64,000 nucleotides of DNA from Corynebacterium halotolerans YIM 70093 = DSM 44683 (GTDB lineage: Bacteria > Actinomycetota > Actinomycetes > Mycobacteriales > Mycobacteriaceae). A model generated the notes under the pieces. It saw nothing but the letters and a program-made list of their open reading frames with translations. It was not told the origin of the DNA and ran no database searches. Positions 45,023 to 53,552 of this stretch are shown here, piece after piece. Made by a program: the position numbers and the translations under genes. The stretch is from positions 1,096,075 to 1,160,074 of the forward strand of contig NC_020302.1 of NCBI RefSeq assembly GCF_000341345.1, written 5' to 3'. Each line of letters opens with the position of its first letter. Position 1 is the first letter of the stretch.

Positions 45023-46354
45023 GTGGGCAATGGTGACGATCCCCGCCGCCGCATTCCGCGAACGGATCAGTTGCTGGCCCTGCCCGAGGTGGCCGCAGCC
45101 CGCGCGCGCCTGAGCGAGACCCGCATCCGGGCGATCATCCGGGGCGCGCAGGACGACGCCCGCCGCGGTGGGATCTCCCCCGAAGAGGTCACGGACACGG
45201 TCGTCGGCACGCTCGCCGCCACCGCCACCAGCACCCTGACCCCGGTGCTCAACGCCACCGGCGTCATCGTCCACACCAACCTCGGTCGTGCCCCGCTGTC
45301 GGCCCCGGCGCGGGAGGCGCTCACCGCCGCCGCCGGCTACGTCGACGTCGAACTCGACCTGGCCACGGGACTGCGCTCGCGCACCCGCGGGGCCGGGGCG
45401 CGCGCGGCGCTGCTGGCCGCGTGCCCGGCGGCGGAGGACGCGCTGGTGGTCAACAACGGCGCGGCCGCCCTGCTGCTGGCCACCACGGCGCTGGCCGACG
45501 GGGGAGAGATCATCATCAGCCGCGGTGAGCTCATCGAGATCGGCGCCGGCTTCCGCCTGCCCGAACTCATCGAGACCACCGGTTCCCGCCTCCGCGAGAT
45601 CGGCGCGACCAACCGCACGCACCCGGCCGACTACGTGGACGCCGTCACCGACCGCACCCGCGCCCTGCTCAAGGTCCACCCCAGCAACTTCCGCGTCGAG
45701 GGCTTCACCTCCTCCGTCGACGTCCCCGAGCTGCGGCGCATCGCCGACGAGCACGACCTGGCACTGATCGCCGACCTCGGCAGCGGCCTGCTCACCCCGG
45801 ACCCCGTGCTGCCCGACGAGCCCGACATCGACGCCGCGCTGCGGGCGGGGGCGGACGTGGTCATCGCCAGCGGCGACAAGCTGCTCGGCGGCCCCCAGGC
45901 CGGCATCCTGCTCGGCCGCGCGGAGGTCATCGCCCGCCTCAAACGCCACCCGCTGGCGCGCGCGCTGCGCGTCGACAAGCTCACCCTGGCCGCCCTCGAG
46001 GCCACCGTGGCCGGGGGGCCCACCCCGGTGCAGCAGGCGCTCCATCCCGATACGGAACAGATCCGGCGACGCACCGGGGCCCTGGCCGAGGCCACCGGCG
46101 GGCGCGTCGTCGAACACGACGGCCGCGTCGGCGGCGGGGGAGCGCCCGGCCACCCGCTGCCCGGCCTGGCCGTCGAACTGCCCGAGGCCCTGGCCCCGCT
46201 GCTGCGCGCCGGCGGGCCCGTCGTCCTCGCCCGGGTCCACCAGGGCGCGTGCCTGATCGACCTGCGGTGCGTGCCGCCGCACGAGGACGACCGGCTGACG
46301 GCCGCGGTCACCACCGCGCTCACCAAGCTCACCACGCTGGAAGAGGGGAACTGA
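45023..46354 (+). CDS. selA: L-seryl-tRNA(Sec) selenium transferase
   Basis: 443 residues from GTG 45023 with AGGAGGG at 45012-45018. A PLP enzyme that converts Ser-tRNA-Sec to Sec-tRNA-Sec with selenophosphate. Features: N-terminal RRIPRTDQLLALPEVAAARARL, VLNATGVIVHTNLGRAPLS (about 75-93), the DVELDLATGLRSRTRGAG loop, and PLP-lysine K286 in IASGDKLLGGPQAGILLG. Ends 4 nt before the selB start, so selA and selB are co-transcribed. Confidence 0.96.
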   Translation: MGNGDDPRRRIPRTDQLLALPEVAAARARLSETRIRAIIRGAQDDARRGGISPEEVTDTVVGTLAATATSTLTPVLNATGVIVHTNLGRAPLSAPAREALTAAAGYVDVELDLATGLRSRTRGAGARAALLAACPAAEDALVVNNGAAALLLATTALADGGEIIISRGELIEIGAGFRLPELIETTGSRLREIGATNRTHPADYVDAVTDRTRALLKVHPSNFRVEGFTSSVDVPELRRIADEHDLALIADLGSGLLTPDPVLPDEPDIDAALRAGADVVIASGDKLLGGPQAGILLGRAEVIARLKRHPLARALRVDKLTLAALEATVAGGPTPVQQALHPDTEQIRRRTGALAEATGGRVVEHDGRVGGGGAPGHPLPGLAVELPEALAPLLRAGGPVVLARVHQGACLIDLRCVPPHEDDRLTAAVTTALTKLTTLEEGN

Positions 46355-46358
46355 AGCA

Positions 46359-48143
46359 TTGTTCGTCGTAGCCACCGCCGGACACGTCGACCACGGAAAA
46401 TCCACCCTGGTCCGCGCCCTGACCGGTATGGAACCCGACCGCTGGGCCGAGGAACGCGACCGCGGCCTGACCATCGACCTCGGCTTCGTCTGGACGGGGT
46501 TGCCCTCCGGCCGCCACGTCGCCTTCGTCGACGTGCCCGGGCATGAGCGCTTCCTCGGCAACATGCTCGCCGGCCTCGGCCCGGCCCCGGTGGTCTGCTT
46601 CATCGTCGCCGCCGACGAGGGCTGGCAGGCCCAGTCCACCGACCACCGCGACGCCGTCGCCGCCCTCGGCATCGAACACGGCCTGGTCGTGCTCACCCGC
46701 GCCGACCGGGCGGACCAGCCTCGCCGCGATGAGGTGCTCGCCCAGGTCCGCACCGAGCTGGCCGGCACCCCGCTGGCCGATGCCCCCGCGGTGACCGTCT
46801 CCGCCGTGACGGGGGAGGGGATCGACGACCTGCGTGCCGCCCTCGACGACGTGCTGGCCTCCGCCCCCGCCCCGGATCCGGACGAGCGCGTGCGGATGTG
46901 GATCGACCGTTCCTTCACCATCAAGGGGGCGGGCACCGTCGTCACCGGCACGCTCGCGGCAGGCACCCTGGTTGAGGGCGGACGCCTCGAGCTGATCGGC
47001 CGCGAGGCCGTCCGCCCGGTCACCATCCGCGCGCTGCACAGCCAGAACCGCTCCCACCCGGAGATCGGACCGGTCAACCGCGTGGCCGTCAACCTGCGCG
47101 GCGAATCCGCCGACGACATCCACCGCGGCGACGTACTGGTCAGCCCCGGTGCCTGGTCGGTCGTCGACACCGTCGACGTGCGCCGCACCACCGGTACGCC
47201 GCTGTCGGACGGGCCGCAGACCATCGTCGTGCATACCGGCACCGTCGCGGTGGAAGCGCAGCTGCGCCCCTTCAGTGACGACCACGCCCGCCTGACGCTC
47301 GACCGCCGCCTGCCGCTCGAGCTCGGCGACCGCTTCGTCCTGCGCGGTTCCGGCAGCCGCTCGGTGCTGGCCGGCGTGCAGGTCCTCGACGTCGACCCGC
47401 CGGAACTGACCCGCCGTGGCGACGGCCGCCGACGCGGCGAGGCGCTCGCGGGCATGAACCCGGCCGGTGACGCCGTTCTCGAGGTCACCCGCCGCGGATT
47501 CGTCCGCGTCGACGAACTCACCCGCATGGGCTTGGAGCTGCCCGCCGAAGCGCCCGCGCGCATCACCGCCTTCGGCCCCTGGTGGGTGGACTCCGTACTC
47601 GTCGACACCTGGCGCGGACGCCTGCGCGAGGCCGTCGAGCAGCTCGACCCGCTGTCGCCGGGCCTGTCGCGGGGCGCCGCCCGGGATCTGATCTCCTCGC
47701 CCGACGACGTGCTGCTCGACGCCGTCGTCGCCGCCGCCGGGCTCGAGCAGGAGGGCGGCCACATCCGCCAGCCTGGCCGGAAGGTGGACCTCGGCCCCGC
47801 CGAGAAGTCCGTGGCCACCATCGAGGGATGGCTGCGCGATGAACCCTTCGCCGCCCCCGACGCCAATGAACTCACCGACCTCAAGCTGGGGGCGAAGCAG
47901 CTGGCCGCCGCCGAGCGCGCCGGTCGCATCCTCCGCCTGGCCGACGGGGTCGTGCTGCTTCCCGACGCCCCGCGCAAGGCGGTGGCAACGTTGCGTCAGC
48001 TGGATCAGCCCTTCACCACTAGCCAGGCCCGCAAGGCGCTCGACACCTCCCGGCGCATCGCCATCCCGCTGCTCGAGCACATGGACGAGCTCGGCCTGAC
48101 CCGCCGCGTGGACGCCGGCAACCGGATCGTGGTGGGGAAGTAG
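46359..48143 (+). CDS. selB: Selenocysteine-specific elongation factor
   Basis: 594 residues from TTG 46359. GTPase domain: ATAGHVDHGKSTLVRALTG (G1), DRGLTIDLGFV (G2), FVDVPGHERFLGNMLAG (G3, with the His-Glu-Arg and SelB-typical Asn/Met), VLTRADR where EF-Tu has NKxD. Domain 2-3 barrels span about 175-335, and the C-terminal ~240 residues form the winged-helix SECIS-binding region (QLDQPFTTSQARKALDTSRRIAIPLLEHMDELGLTRRV at the end). It delivers Sec-tRNA to the UGA of the formate dehydrogenase mRNA. The stop overlaps the next GTG by one base. Confidence 0.95.
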   Translation: MFVVATAGHVDHGKSTLVRALTGMEPDRWAEERDRGLTIDLGFVWTGLPSGRHVAFVDVPGHERFLGNMLAGLGPAPVVCFIVAADEGWQAQSTDHRDAVAALGIEHGLVVLTRADRADQPRRDEVLAQVRTELAGTPLADAPAVTVSAVTGEGIDDLRAALDDVLASAPAPDPDERVRMWIDRSFTIKGAGTVVTGTLAAGTLVEGGRLELIGREAVRPVTIRALHSQNRSHPEIGPVNRVAVNLRGESADDIHRGDVLVSPGAWSVVDTVDVRRTTGTPLSDGPQTIVVHTGTVAVEAQLRPFSDDHARLTLDRRLPLELGDRFVLRGSGSRSVLAGVQVLDVDPPELTRRGDGRRRGEALAGMNPAGDAVLEVTRRGFVRVDELTRMGLELPAEAPARITAFGPWWVDSVLVDTWRGRLREAVEQLDPLSPGLSRGAARDLISSPDDVLLDAVVAAAGLEQEGGHIRQPGRKVDLGPAEKSVATIEGWLRDEPFAAPDANELTDLKLGAKQLAAAERAGRILRLADGVVLLPDAPRKAVATLRQLDQPFTTSQARKALDTSRRIAIPLLEHMDELGLTRRVDAGNRIVVGK

Positions 48144-48706
48144 TGGGCTACACCAGGCAGGAGCTGGAGACCTTCCGTGGGTGCACCGTCCCCGACCTGC
48201 TGCCCGAGCCGCTCAACCTGCTGTTCGTGGGCATCAACCCGGGACTGACCAGCGCGGCGGCCGGGGCGCACTTCGCCAAGCGCGGCAACCGCTTCTATCC
48301 GGCGCTGCACCGCGCGGGCATCACGGACACGCTCATCGACGCCTCCGAGGGCTTCACCGAGACCGATCTGGCGCAGCTGACCTCCCGCGGCATCGGCATC
48401 ACCAACATCGCCCCGCGGGCGACCGCCCGGGCCGATGAACTCGACGACGACGAACTGCGTGCCGGTCTGCGGCGACTGGACCGGCTCGTGGCCGAGCGTG
48501 CCCCGAAGGTGGTGGCGATCCTCGGCATCACCGCCTACCGCACGGCGTTCTCCCGGCCCAGGGCGAAGGTGGGGCGGCAGGAGTCGCCGTGGCCCGGCGT
48601 GGAACTGTTCGTCGCGCCGAATCCGAGCGGATTGAACGCGCACGCGCAGGTACCCGACCTGGCCGCCGCCTACAGGGACATCGCCCGGATTGCCGGGATC
48701 CTGTAG
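48143..48706 (+). CDS. mug: Mismatch-specific DNA glycosylase (G/U, Mug family)
   Basis: 187 residues from GTG 48143, overlapping the selB stop. The uracil-DNA-glycosylase fold of the Mug/TDG branch is seen in LLFVGINPGLTSAAAGAHFAKRGNRFYPAL (motif I GINPG, about 27-56), ITNIAPRATARADEL, VAILGITAYRTAF, and APNPSGLNAH (motif II, with the NPSG loop). It excises U or T mispaired with G in base-excision repair. No functional link to selenium is evident; its position is probably opportunistic. Confidence 0.92.
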   Translation: MGYTRQELETFRGCTVPDLLPEPLNLLFVGINPGLTSAAAGAHFAKRGNRFYPALHRAGITDTLIDASEGFTETDLAQLTSRGIGITNIAPRATARADELDDDELRAGLRRLDRLVAERAPKVVAILGITAYRTAFSRPRAKVGRQESPWPGVELFVAPNPSGLNAHAQVPDLAAAYRDIARIAGIL

Positions 48707-48891
48707 AACGCCCGCGCAAGACAAATGGTTTCCCCTGTTAGGGAATTGTGATCTTCGGGACAGGGGCAGGTCACCGGGGATTTCCGCCCCCTCCGGCCGC
48801 CCACGGTTCAGCCGATGTCACCCCAGCGGGGCGAAGGCGCGTTACGTTGAATGGGATACCCTTTTTTCGTTCATTTGTGAAGGAGAACCCC

Positions 48892-50736
48892 ATGCTCGAA
48901 CGCTTGGCGAGGTCCCTCAGATTGAAAACCGACCCTCCGGTGTACTTTGCGGCGGTCGGCATTGTCGTGGTCTTCGTGGCTGTCACCATCCTGTTCGGCG
49001 ACTGGGTCAGCGACGTCTTCGGCACCGCCTCGGACTGGGTGCTGTCCAATCTCGGTTGGTTCTACGTCCTCGGCGTCACGGTCTTCCTGATCTTCCTGGT
49101 CTTTGTCGCCCTGAGCCGGTACGGCCACGTCCGGCTGGGCGCCGACGACGAGCGGCCGGAGTACTCCACGCTGGCCTGGTTCGCGATGCTGTTTGCCGCC
49201 GGTATCGGCACGATCCTGATGTTCTGGGGCGTGGCGGAGCCGATCTCCCACTTCGCGAACCCGCCGATCGGCGATACCGTCCCGGGATCGGTCGAGGCCG
49301 CGGAGCAGGCCATCGCGATCACCCACTACCACTTCGGGCTGCACACCTGGACCATCTTCACGCTGCCCGCGCTGTGCTTCGCCTACTTCATCTACAAGCG
49401 CAAGATGCCGCCGCGCGTGAGCTCCATCTTTTCCCCGCTGCTGGGGGCGAAGGTCTACGGACCCATCGGCAAGACCATCGACGTCGCCGCCCTGATCGGC
49501 ACCGTCTTCGGCGTCGCGACATCCGTGGGACTCGGCACCCTGCAGATCAACGCCGGGTTGGCGGAACTGTTCGGCATCGAGTTCTCGCCGCTCGTCCAGG
49601 TGGTGGTGATCGTGGTCGTCACCGCCATCGCGTCGGTCTCGGTGGCGCTCGGCCTGGACCGGGGCATCAAGATCCTGTCGAACATCAACATCTGGATGGC
49701 CATCGGCCTGATGATCTTCGTCATTCTGGCGGGCCCGACCGTGCTGGTGCTCAAGGGCACCATCGAGTCCGTGGGCACCTACCTCAGCTGGCTGCCCGAG
49801 CTGGCGTTCTGGAACAACACGGTCCCGAACTCCCCGGACAACGCCACCTGGCAGAACACCTGGACGGTCTTCTACTGGGCCTGGACGATCACCTGGTCGC
49901 CCTTCGTGGGCATCTTCATCGCCCGGATCAGCCGGGGTCGCACCATCCGTCAGTTCGTCGTCGGCGTGCTGGGCCTGCCGGTGACCTTCTCCCTGATCTG
50001 GTTCGGTTCCTTCGGCACCTCCGCCTTCAACATCGAGCGCAACGGCGATGGCGGGCTCGTCAACGCGGTGGCTGTCGAGGGCGACATCCCGGGTGCGCTG
50101 TTCGAGTTCCTGTCGAACTACCCGGCCGCCACCTTCGTCTCGGGACTGGCGATCGTCATCGTGATCATCTTCTTCACCACCTCCGTGGACTCCGCGGCCA
50201 TGGTCACGGACATGATCGCCTCCGGCAGGGAACCGGCCTTCGCTCCGACCCACCAGAAGCTCATCTGGACGGTGCTCATGGGTGCGGTCGCGGCCGTCCT
50301 GCTCGCCGCCACCGGTGAGGGTGGACTGTCGGCACTCCAGCAGACGATCATCGTGGTCGGGCTGCCCTTCTTCATCATGGGCTTCATCATGATGTTCAGT
50401 CTCGGCGTGGCGCTGAAGAACGATACCGGTGATCCGATGCCCACCGTCACCCGACAGTGGGACTCCGCCCAGACCGCGGAGGAATGGGAACGTAACGAGG
50501 AATCTCCCTCCCCGGAGCCGATCGGCCCGATCCACCACATTCCCGACGACAACGGGGACGAGACGGTGATCAACCCGGCGGTGGTCGGTGCCGTCCTCGA
50601 GGAGTACTCGAGGAATCACGATGACCCGGAGGACCCGGAGGGAACCGGCGGCTCGTATGCTGCCCGCCCCGACGGTGAGCGGGACGATGACCGGGACACG
50701 GGCAGCACCGCCTCTCGTGGCAGGACCGGCGAATAG
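48892..50736 (+). CDS. BCCT-family osmolyte transporter (EctP/LcoP-like)
   Basis: 614 residues from ATG 48892 with AGGAG at 48881-48885. Twelve spans (about 20-510) with BCCT signatures AAGIGTILMFWGVAEPISHF and FYWAWTITWSPFVGIFIARISRGRT. The aromatic box reads WAWTITW where betaine carriers have WAWWISW, so specificity may be broader or shifted, as in EctP/LcoP proteins of C. glutamicum. C-terminal ~100 residues are acidic and cytoplasmic, consistent with osmosensing. It probably imports betaine, ectoine or proline under salt stress. A long terminator follows. Confidence 0.87.
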   Translation: MLERLARSLRLKTDPPVYFAAVGIVVVFVAVTILFGDWVSDVFGTASDWVLSNLGWFYVLGVTVFLIFLVFVALSRYGHVRLGADDERPEYSTLAWFAMLFAAGIGTILMFWGVAEPISHFANPPIGDTVPGSVEAAEQAIAITHYHFGLHTWTIFTLPALCFAYFIYKRKMPPRVSSIFSPLLGAKVYGPIGKTIDVAALIGTVFGVATSVGLGTLQINAGLAELFGIEFSPLVQVVVIVVVTAIASVSVALGLDRGIKILSNINIWMAIGLMIFVILAGPTVLVLKGTIESVGTYLSWLPELAFWNNTVPNSPDNATWQNTWTVFYWAWTITWSPFVGIFIARISRGRTIRQFVVGVLGLPVTFSLIWFGSFGTSAFNIERNGDGGLVNAVAVEGDIPGALFEFLSNYPAATFVSGLAIVIVIIFFTTSVDSAAMVTDMIASGREPAFAPTHQKLIWTVLMGAVAAVLLAATGEGGLSALQQTIIVVGLPFFIMGFIMMFSLGVALKNDTGDPMPTVTRQWDSAQTAEEWERNEESPSPEPIGPIHHIPDDNGDETVINPAVVGAVLEEYSRNHDDPEDPEGTGGSYAARPDGERDDDRDTGSTASRGRTGE

Positions 50737-50757
50737 CCCGGCGGCCCTCTGATAAGG

Positions 50758-50816
50758 CAACGGCGCGGGCGGCCGGCTGCGGGGATTTTCCCGGCAGTCG
50801 GCCGCCCGCGCCGTTG
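50758..50816 (+). terminator. Long GC-rich terminator after the BCCT gene
   Basis: The 18-nt arm at 50758-50775 pairs perfectly with 50799-50816 and extends inward by five more pairs including one G-U, giving about 23 bp. TTCTTCTG follows. It ends the BCCT transcript 22 nt after the stop. Confidence 0.8.
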
Positions 50817-50991
50817 TTCTTCTGTGGGGCGGTAAGGGGGGCGTGACCGCCGCGTTGCCACCGGAAAGGCTGATCGGATGATGGGCTGGATACTGACCTG
50901 GACCGGGAGGCCTGGGTCTGACCGCCGCCCGTGAGTGATCTGGCTAGGGTGGGGGCACACAGCCCCAACGCACTGGAAGGTGGCCCCGGAC

Positions 50992-51714
50992 ATGGAATCG
51001 AGCGTAGAGAAGCTGGACTGGAGCAACTGGAAACGCGTCCTGGTCGTGGTCGCGCACCCCGACGACGCCGAATACGGGTTGTCCGCCGCCGTCCACCACT
51101 GGACGAATGCCGGAGTGGAGGTCTCTTACCTTCTGCTCACCAACGGCCAGGCCGGTATGCAGCGCCCGCCCGAGGAGGCCGGCCGTGTGCGAGCCGAAGA
51201 ACAGCGCCACGCCTGTGAGGCCGTCGGCGTCAGCGACCTGATGCTGCTCAACCACCCGGACGGCCACCTGGTCTACGGTCTCGACCTGCGGCGCGACATC
51301 GCCCGCCGGATCCGGCGGCTGCGTCCCGACGCCGTCATCACCACCAATTTCGATCTTGAGGCGCCGTGGGGGCTCAACCAGGCCGACCACCGCGCCGCCG
51401 GTCTCGCCGCCGTCGACGCGGTGCGTGACGCCGGCAACCGCTGGGTGTTCCGCGAGCAGATCGAGCAGGAGGGACTGGAGACCTGGCACGTCGGCCACAT
51501 CCTGGTGGCCGGCCACGGCGCACCCACCCACGGCACCGCCGTCGGGCAGGCCGACCGCGATGCCGCCGTCGCCTCCCTCGAGTGCCACACCGAGTACCTC
51601 GCGGATCTGCCGGACCACCCGGCCCCGGCGGACTTCCTCCCGGAGATCCTCGCCGCGGACGGCGCCCTCCTCGGCGCGGACTTCGGTGTCACCTTCCGTG
51701 TCTACGCCAACTGA
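50992..51714 (+). CDS. PIG-L/LmbE-family deacetylase
   Basis: 240 residues from ATG 50992, with GGAAGGTGG upstream and a -10 TAGGGT at 50943-50948. Zinc-binding AHPDDAEYG (about 21-29) near the N-terminus and a later NQADHRAAGLAAVDAV with His define the family; LLLTNGQAGM matches the typical TxGExG region (here TNGQAG). Members remove acetyl groups from N-acetyl-glucosamine conjugates (mycothiol MshB, lincomycin LmbE). The exact substrate is open; mycothiol-related turnover is one possibility. Confidence 0.86.
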   Translation: MESSVEKLDWSNWKRVLVVVAHPDDAEYGLSAAVHHWTNAGVEVSYLLLTNGQAGMQRPPEEAGRVRAEEQRHACEAVGVSDLMLLNHPDGHLVYGLDLRRDIARRIRRLRPDAVITTNFDLEAPWGLNQADHRAAGLAAVDAVRDAGNRWVFREQIEQEGLETWHVGHILVAGHGAPTHGTAVGQADRDAAVASLECHTEYLADLPDHPAPADFLPEILAADGALLGADFGVTFRVYAN

Positions 51715-51854
51715 CGGAGGCTGCCCGGAGATCGGGGGAGCGCGGGCCCCACGAAGCGGTGCGCGATGCAGCCGGTGGGCCGGAAACCGCCCGCGGGATG
51801 GTCGCCCCCGGTACCCTGACAGCCATATCGTCATCGTGCCGAGAGGATCCCGCC

Positions 51855-52157
51855 ATGACATTCCGGAAGACGTTCGCCTCCCCGGCGGCCGCGGCGGCCC
51901 TCGCCATCGCCCTCGTCACCGCCCCGGCCGCCACCGCCCAGAAGGCGGACACCTCCGCCGACGCGTTCCGCCAGTCCGCGGAACCCGTGGCACTCGCCTG
52001 GTGGGACTTCTACTTCTCCCTCTTCGACAACCCGGTCACCGCCCCGAGCGCACTGGGCACGTCGCTGTCGGCGATGTCGCTGCAGTACCTGATCTACTGC
52101 CCGATCGCGCTGGAGCTCGGCCTGGAGGAGCGGTACTCGCCCCGCTGCACCTTCTGA
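51855..52157 (+). CDS. Small secreted protein of unknown function
   Basis: 100 residues from ATG 51855, with GAGAGGA and a -10 TACCCT at 51812-51817. A signal peptide is clear: MTFRKTFASPAAAAALAIAL then cleavage after TAPAATA (about residue 28). The mature ~72 residues are aromatic and Leu-rich (LAWWDFYFSLFDNPVTAP), with two Cys near the C-terminus (YCPIALELGLEERYSPRC) that may form a disulfide. I recognise no family. Confidence 0.7.
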   Translation: MTFRKTFASPAAAAALAIALVTAPAATAQKADTSADAFRQSAEPVALAWWDFYFSLFDNPVTAPSALGTSLSAMSLQYLIYCPIALELGLEERYSPRCTF

Positions 52158-52236
52158 CCGGACCCACGACGGGGGCGCCGGATTCTCACGTACCGTGGGG
52201 CACAAGACCGCACCGACCCCGTGGAAGGTACCGCTC

Positions 52237-53526
52237 ATGACCTCGAACGCCCCCGCCCGTGTCCGTTTCGAGCAGGGACTCAACTTCCTGCGCTCCGGTT
52301 ATCTCTTCGCCTCCCGCATCCGCGACAAGGCGGGAGTCGCCCCGGATTCCGACACTCCCGTGAAGTTGCGCATGCTCGGCAGACCGGCTGTCCTGGTCCG
52401 GGGTGAGGAGGGGGTGCGCCTGTTCTATGACGGGGACCGGATGAAACGCAACGGCGCGATGCCCATCTTCATCCGTAACCCGCTCTTCGGTCCGGGCGCG
52501 GTCCACAACCTCGACGGTAAGGCGCACGAGACCCGGAAGACCGTCCTGGTCGACCTGGCCTACAACGACGAGCACGTCGAACGGTTCAAGGAGCTGGTGG
52601 CAGAGGAGCTCGAGACGATGCTGGGGAAGTGGGCCACCGGCTCCGGCAACGTCTTCGACGACACCGCCGTCGCCTACGGACGGGCCGCGTTCCGGTGGGC
52701 GGAGCTGCCGCTGTCGGACCGCGAGATGGAGGCCCAGGCCCGCCGGATGAGCCGGCTGGTCGACGCCTTCGGGCAGCCGAGCCGCAACGCGATCGCCTGG
52801 GTGGACCGTTTCCGGCTCGACCGCTGGGCCACCCGGCTCATTCGCGACGTCCGCTCCGGCAGGACTCAGGCTCCCGCGGATTCCGTGCTCGCCCGCATGG
52901 CGAATCTGCACGATGAGAACGGCGAACTGGTCGACGACCGTACCGCGGGGGTGGACCTGCAGAACCTGACCCGGCCCACCGTGGCCGTGGGCCGCTTCGC
53001 GGCCTTCGCCGCCGCCGCCCTGGTGGAGCACCCCGAGTGGGTCGAGCGCATCCGCGCGGCCTCGGTGGCGGCCGGGGGCGGCCTCATCGATATTCCGGAG
53101 GCGGTGGCCTTCGCCCATGAGGTCCGCCGCACCTACCCCTTCGTCCCCATGCTGCCGGCGCTGGCCACCACCGACACCGAGATCAAGGGATGCCCGATCA
53201 AGAAGGGGCAGCGGGTGCTCCTCGACATTCTCGGTACCAACACCGCCCCGACCGAGTGGAAGGACGCCGGCGCCTTCGAGCCGGAGCGTTTCCTCGGCGT
53301 CGAGGACGCCGAGGAGATCACCTCGTTCATCCCGCAGGGCGGCGGCGATGTCCTGGAGGGCCACCGCTGCCCGGGGGAGAAGATCGCGATGACGGCGCTC
53401 TCCGCTGCAGTGGTGGCGCTGTGCCGGCCGCAGGTGTCGATCTCGGGGGAGATCGAGGACGTGGCCTTCCCGTGGACGAAGATGCTCACCCGCCCCTCGA
53501 CGGGCGTGCGGGTCAACGTCTCGTAG
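52237..53526 (+). CDS. Cytochrome P450 of the CYP152 fatty-acid peroxygenase/decarboxylase type
   Basis: 429 residues from ATG 52237 (GGAAGG eight nt upstream; a GTG at 52195 has no such support). CYP152 signatures: Arg246-Pro247 in NLTRPTVAVGRF, where typical P450s have the Thr-containing I-helix, and the haem motif FIPQGGGDVLEGHRCPGEK (Cys378). These bind the fatty-acid carboxylate and use H2O2. FGPGAVHNLDGKAHETRK places His90 where OleT decarboxylase has His85 and hydroxylating BSbeta has Gln. It may make terminal alkenes, or alpha/beta-hydroxy acids. No redox partner gene lies next to it, as expected for a peroxygenase. Confidence 0.88.
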   Translation: MTSNAPARVRFEQGLNFLRSGYLFASRIRDKAGVAPDSDTPVKLRMLGRPAVLVRGEEGVRLFYDGDRMKRNGAMPIFIRNPLFGPGAVHNLDGKAHETRKTVLVDLAYNDEHVERFKELVAEELETMLGKWATGSGNVFDDTAVAYGRAAFRWAELPLSDREMEAQARRMSRLVDAFGQPSRNAIAWVDRFRLDRWATRLIRDVRSGRTQAPADSVLARMANLHDENGELVDDRTAGVDLQNLTRPTVAVGRFAAFAAAALVEHPEWVERIRAASVAAGGGLIDIPEAVAFAHEVRRTYPFVPMLPALATTDTEIKGCPIKKGQRVLLDILGTNTAPTEWKDAGAFEPERFLGVEDAEEITSFIPQGGGDVLEGHRCPGEKIAMTALSAAVVALCRPQVSISGEIEDVAFPWTKMLTRPSTGVRVNVS

Positions 53527-53552
53527 ACGCAGCCACCGGTCCCGGCGCCGGG

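Noticed and set aside
47560..47720. Checked the selB region for a second SECIS or UGA codon
   Set aside because: selD, selA and selB have no in-frame UGA; none is a selenoprotein.
44807..47977. Very long minus-strand open frame opposite selA, selB and tRNA-Sec
   Set aside because: Ser/Arg/Pro-rich antisense noise created by high GC; runs through a tRNA gene.
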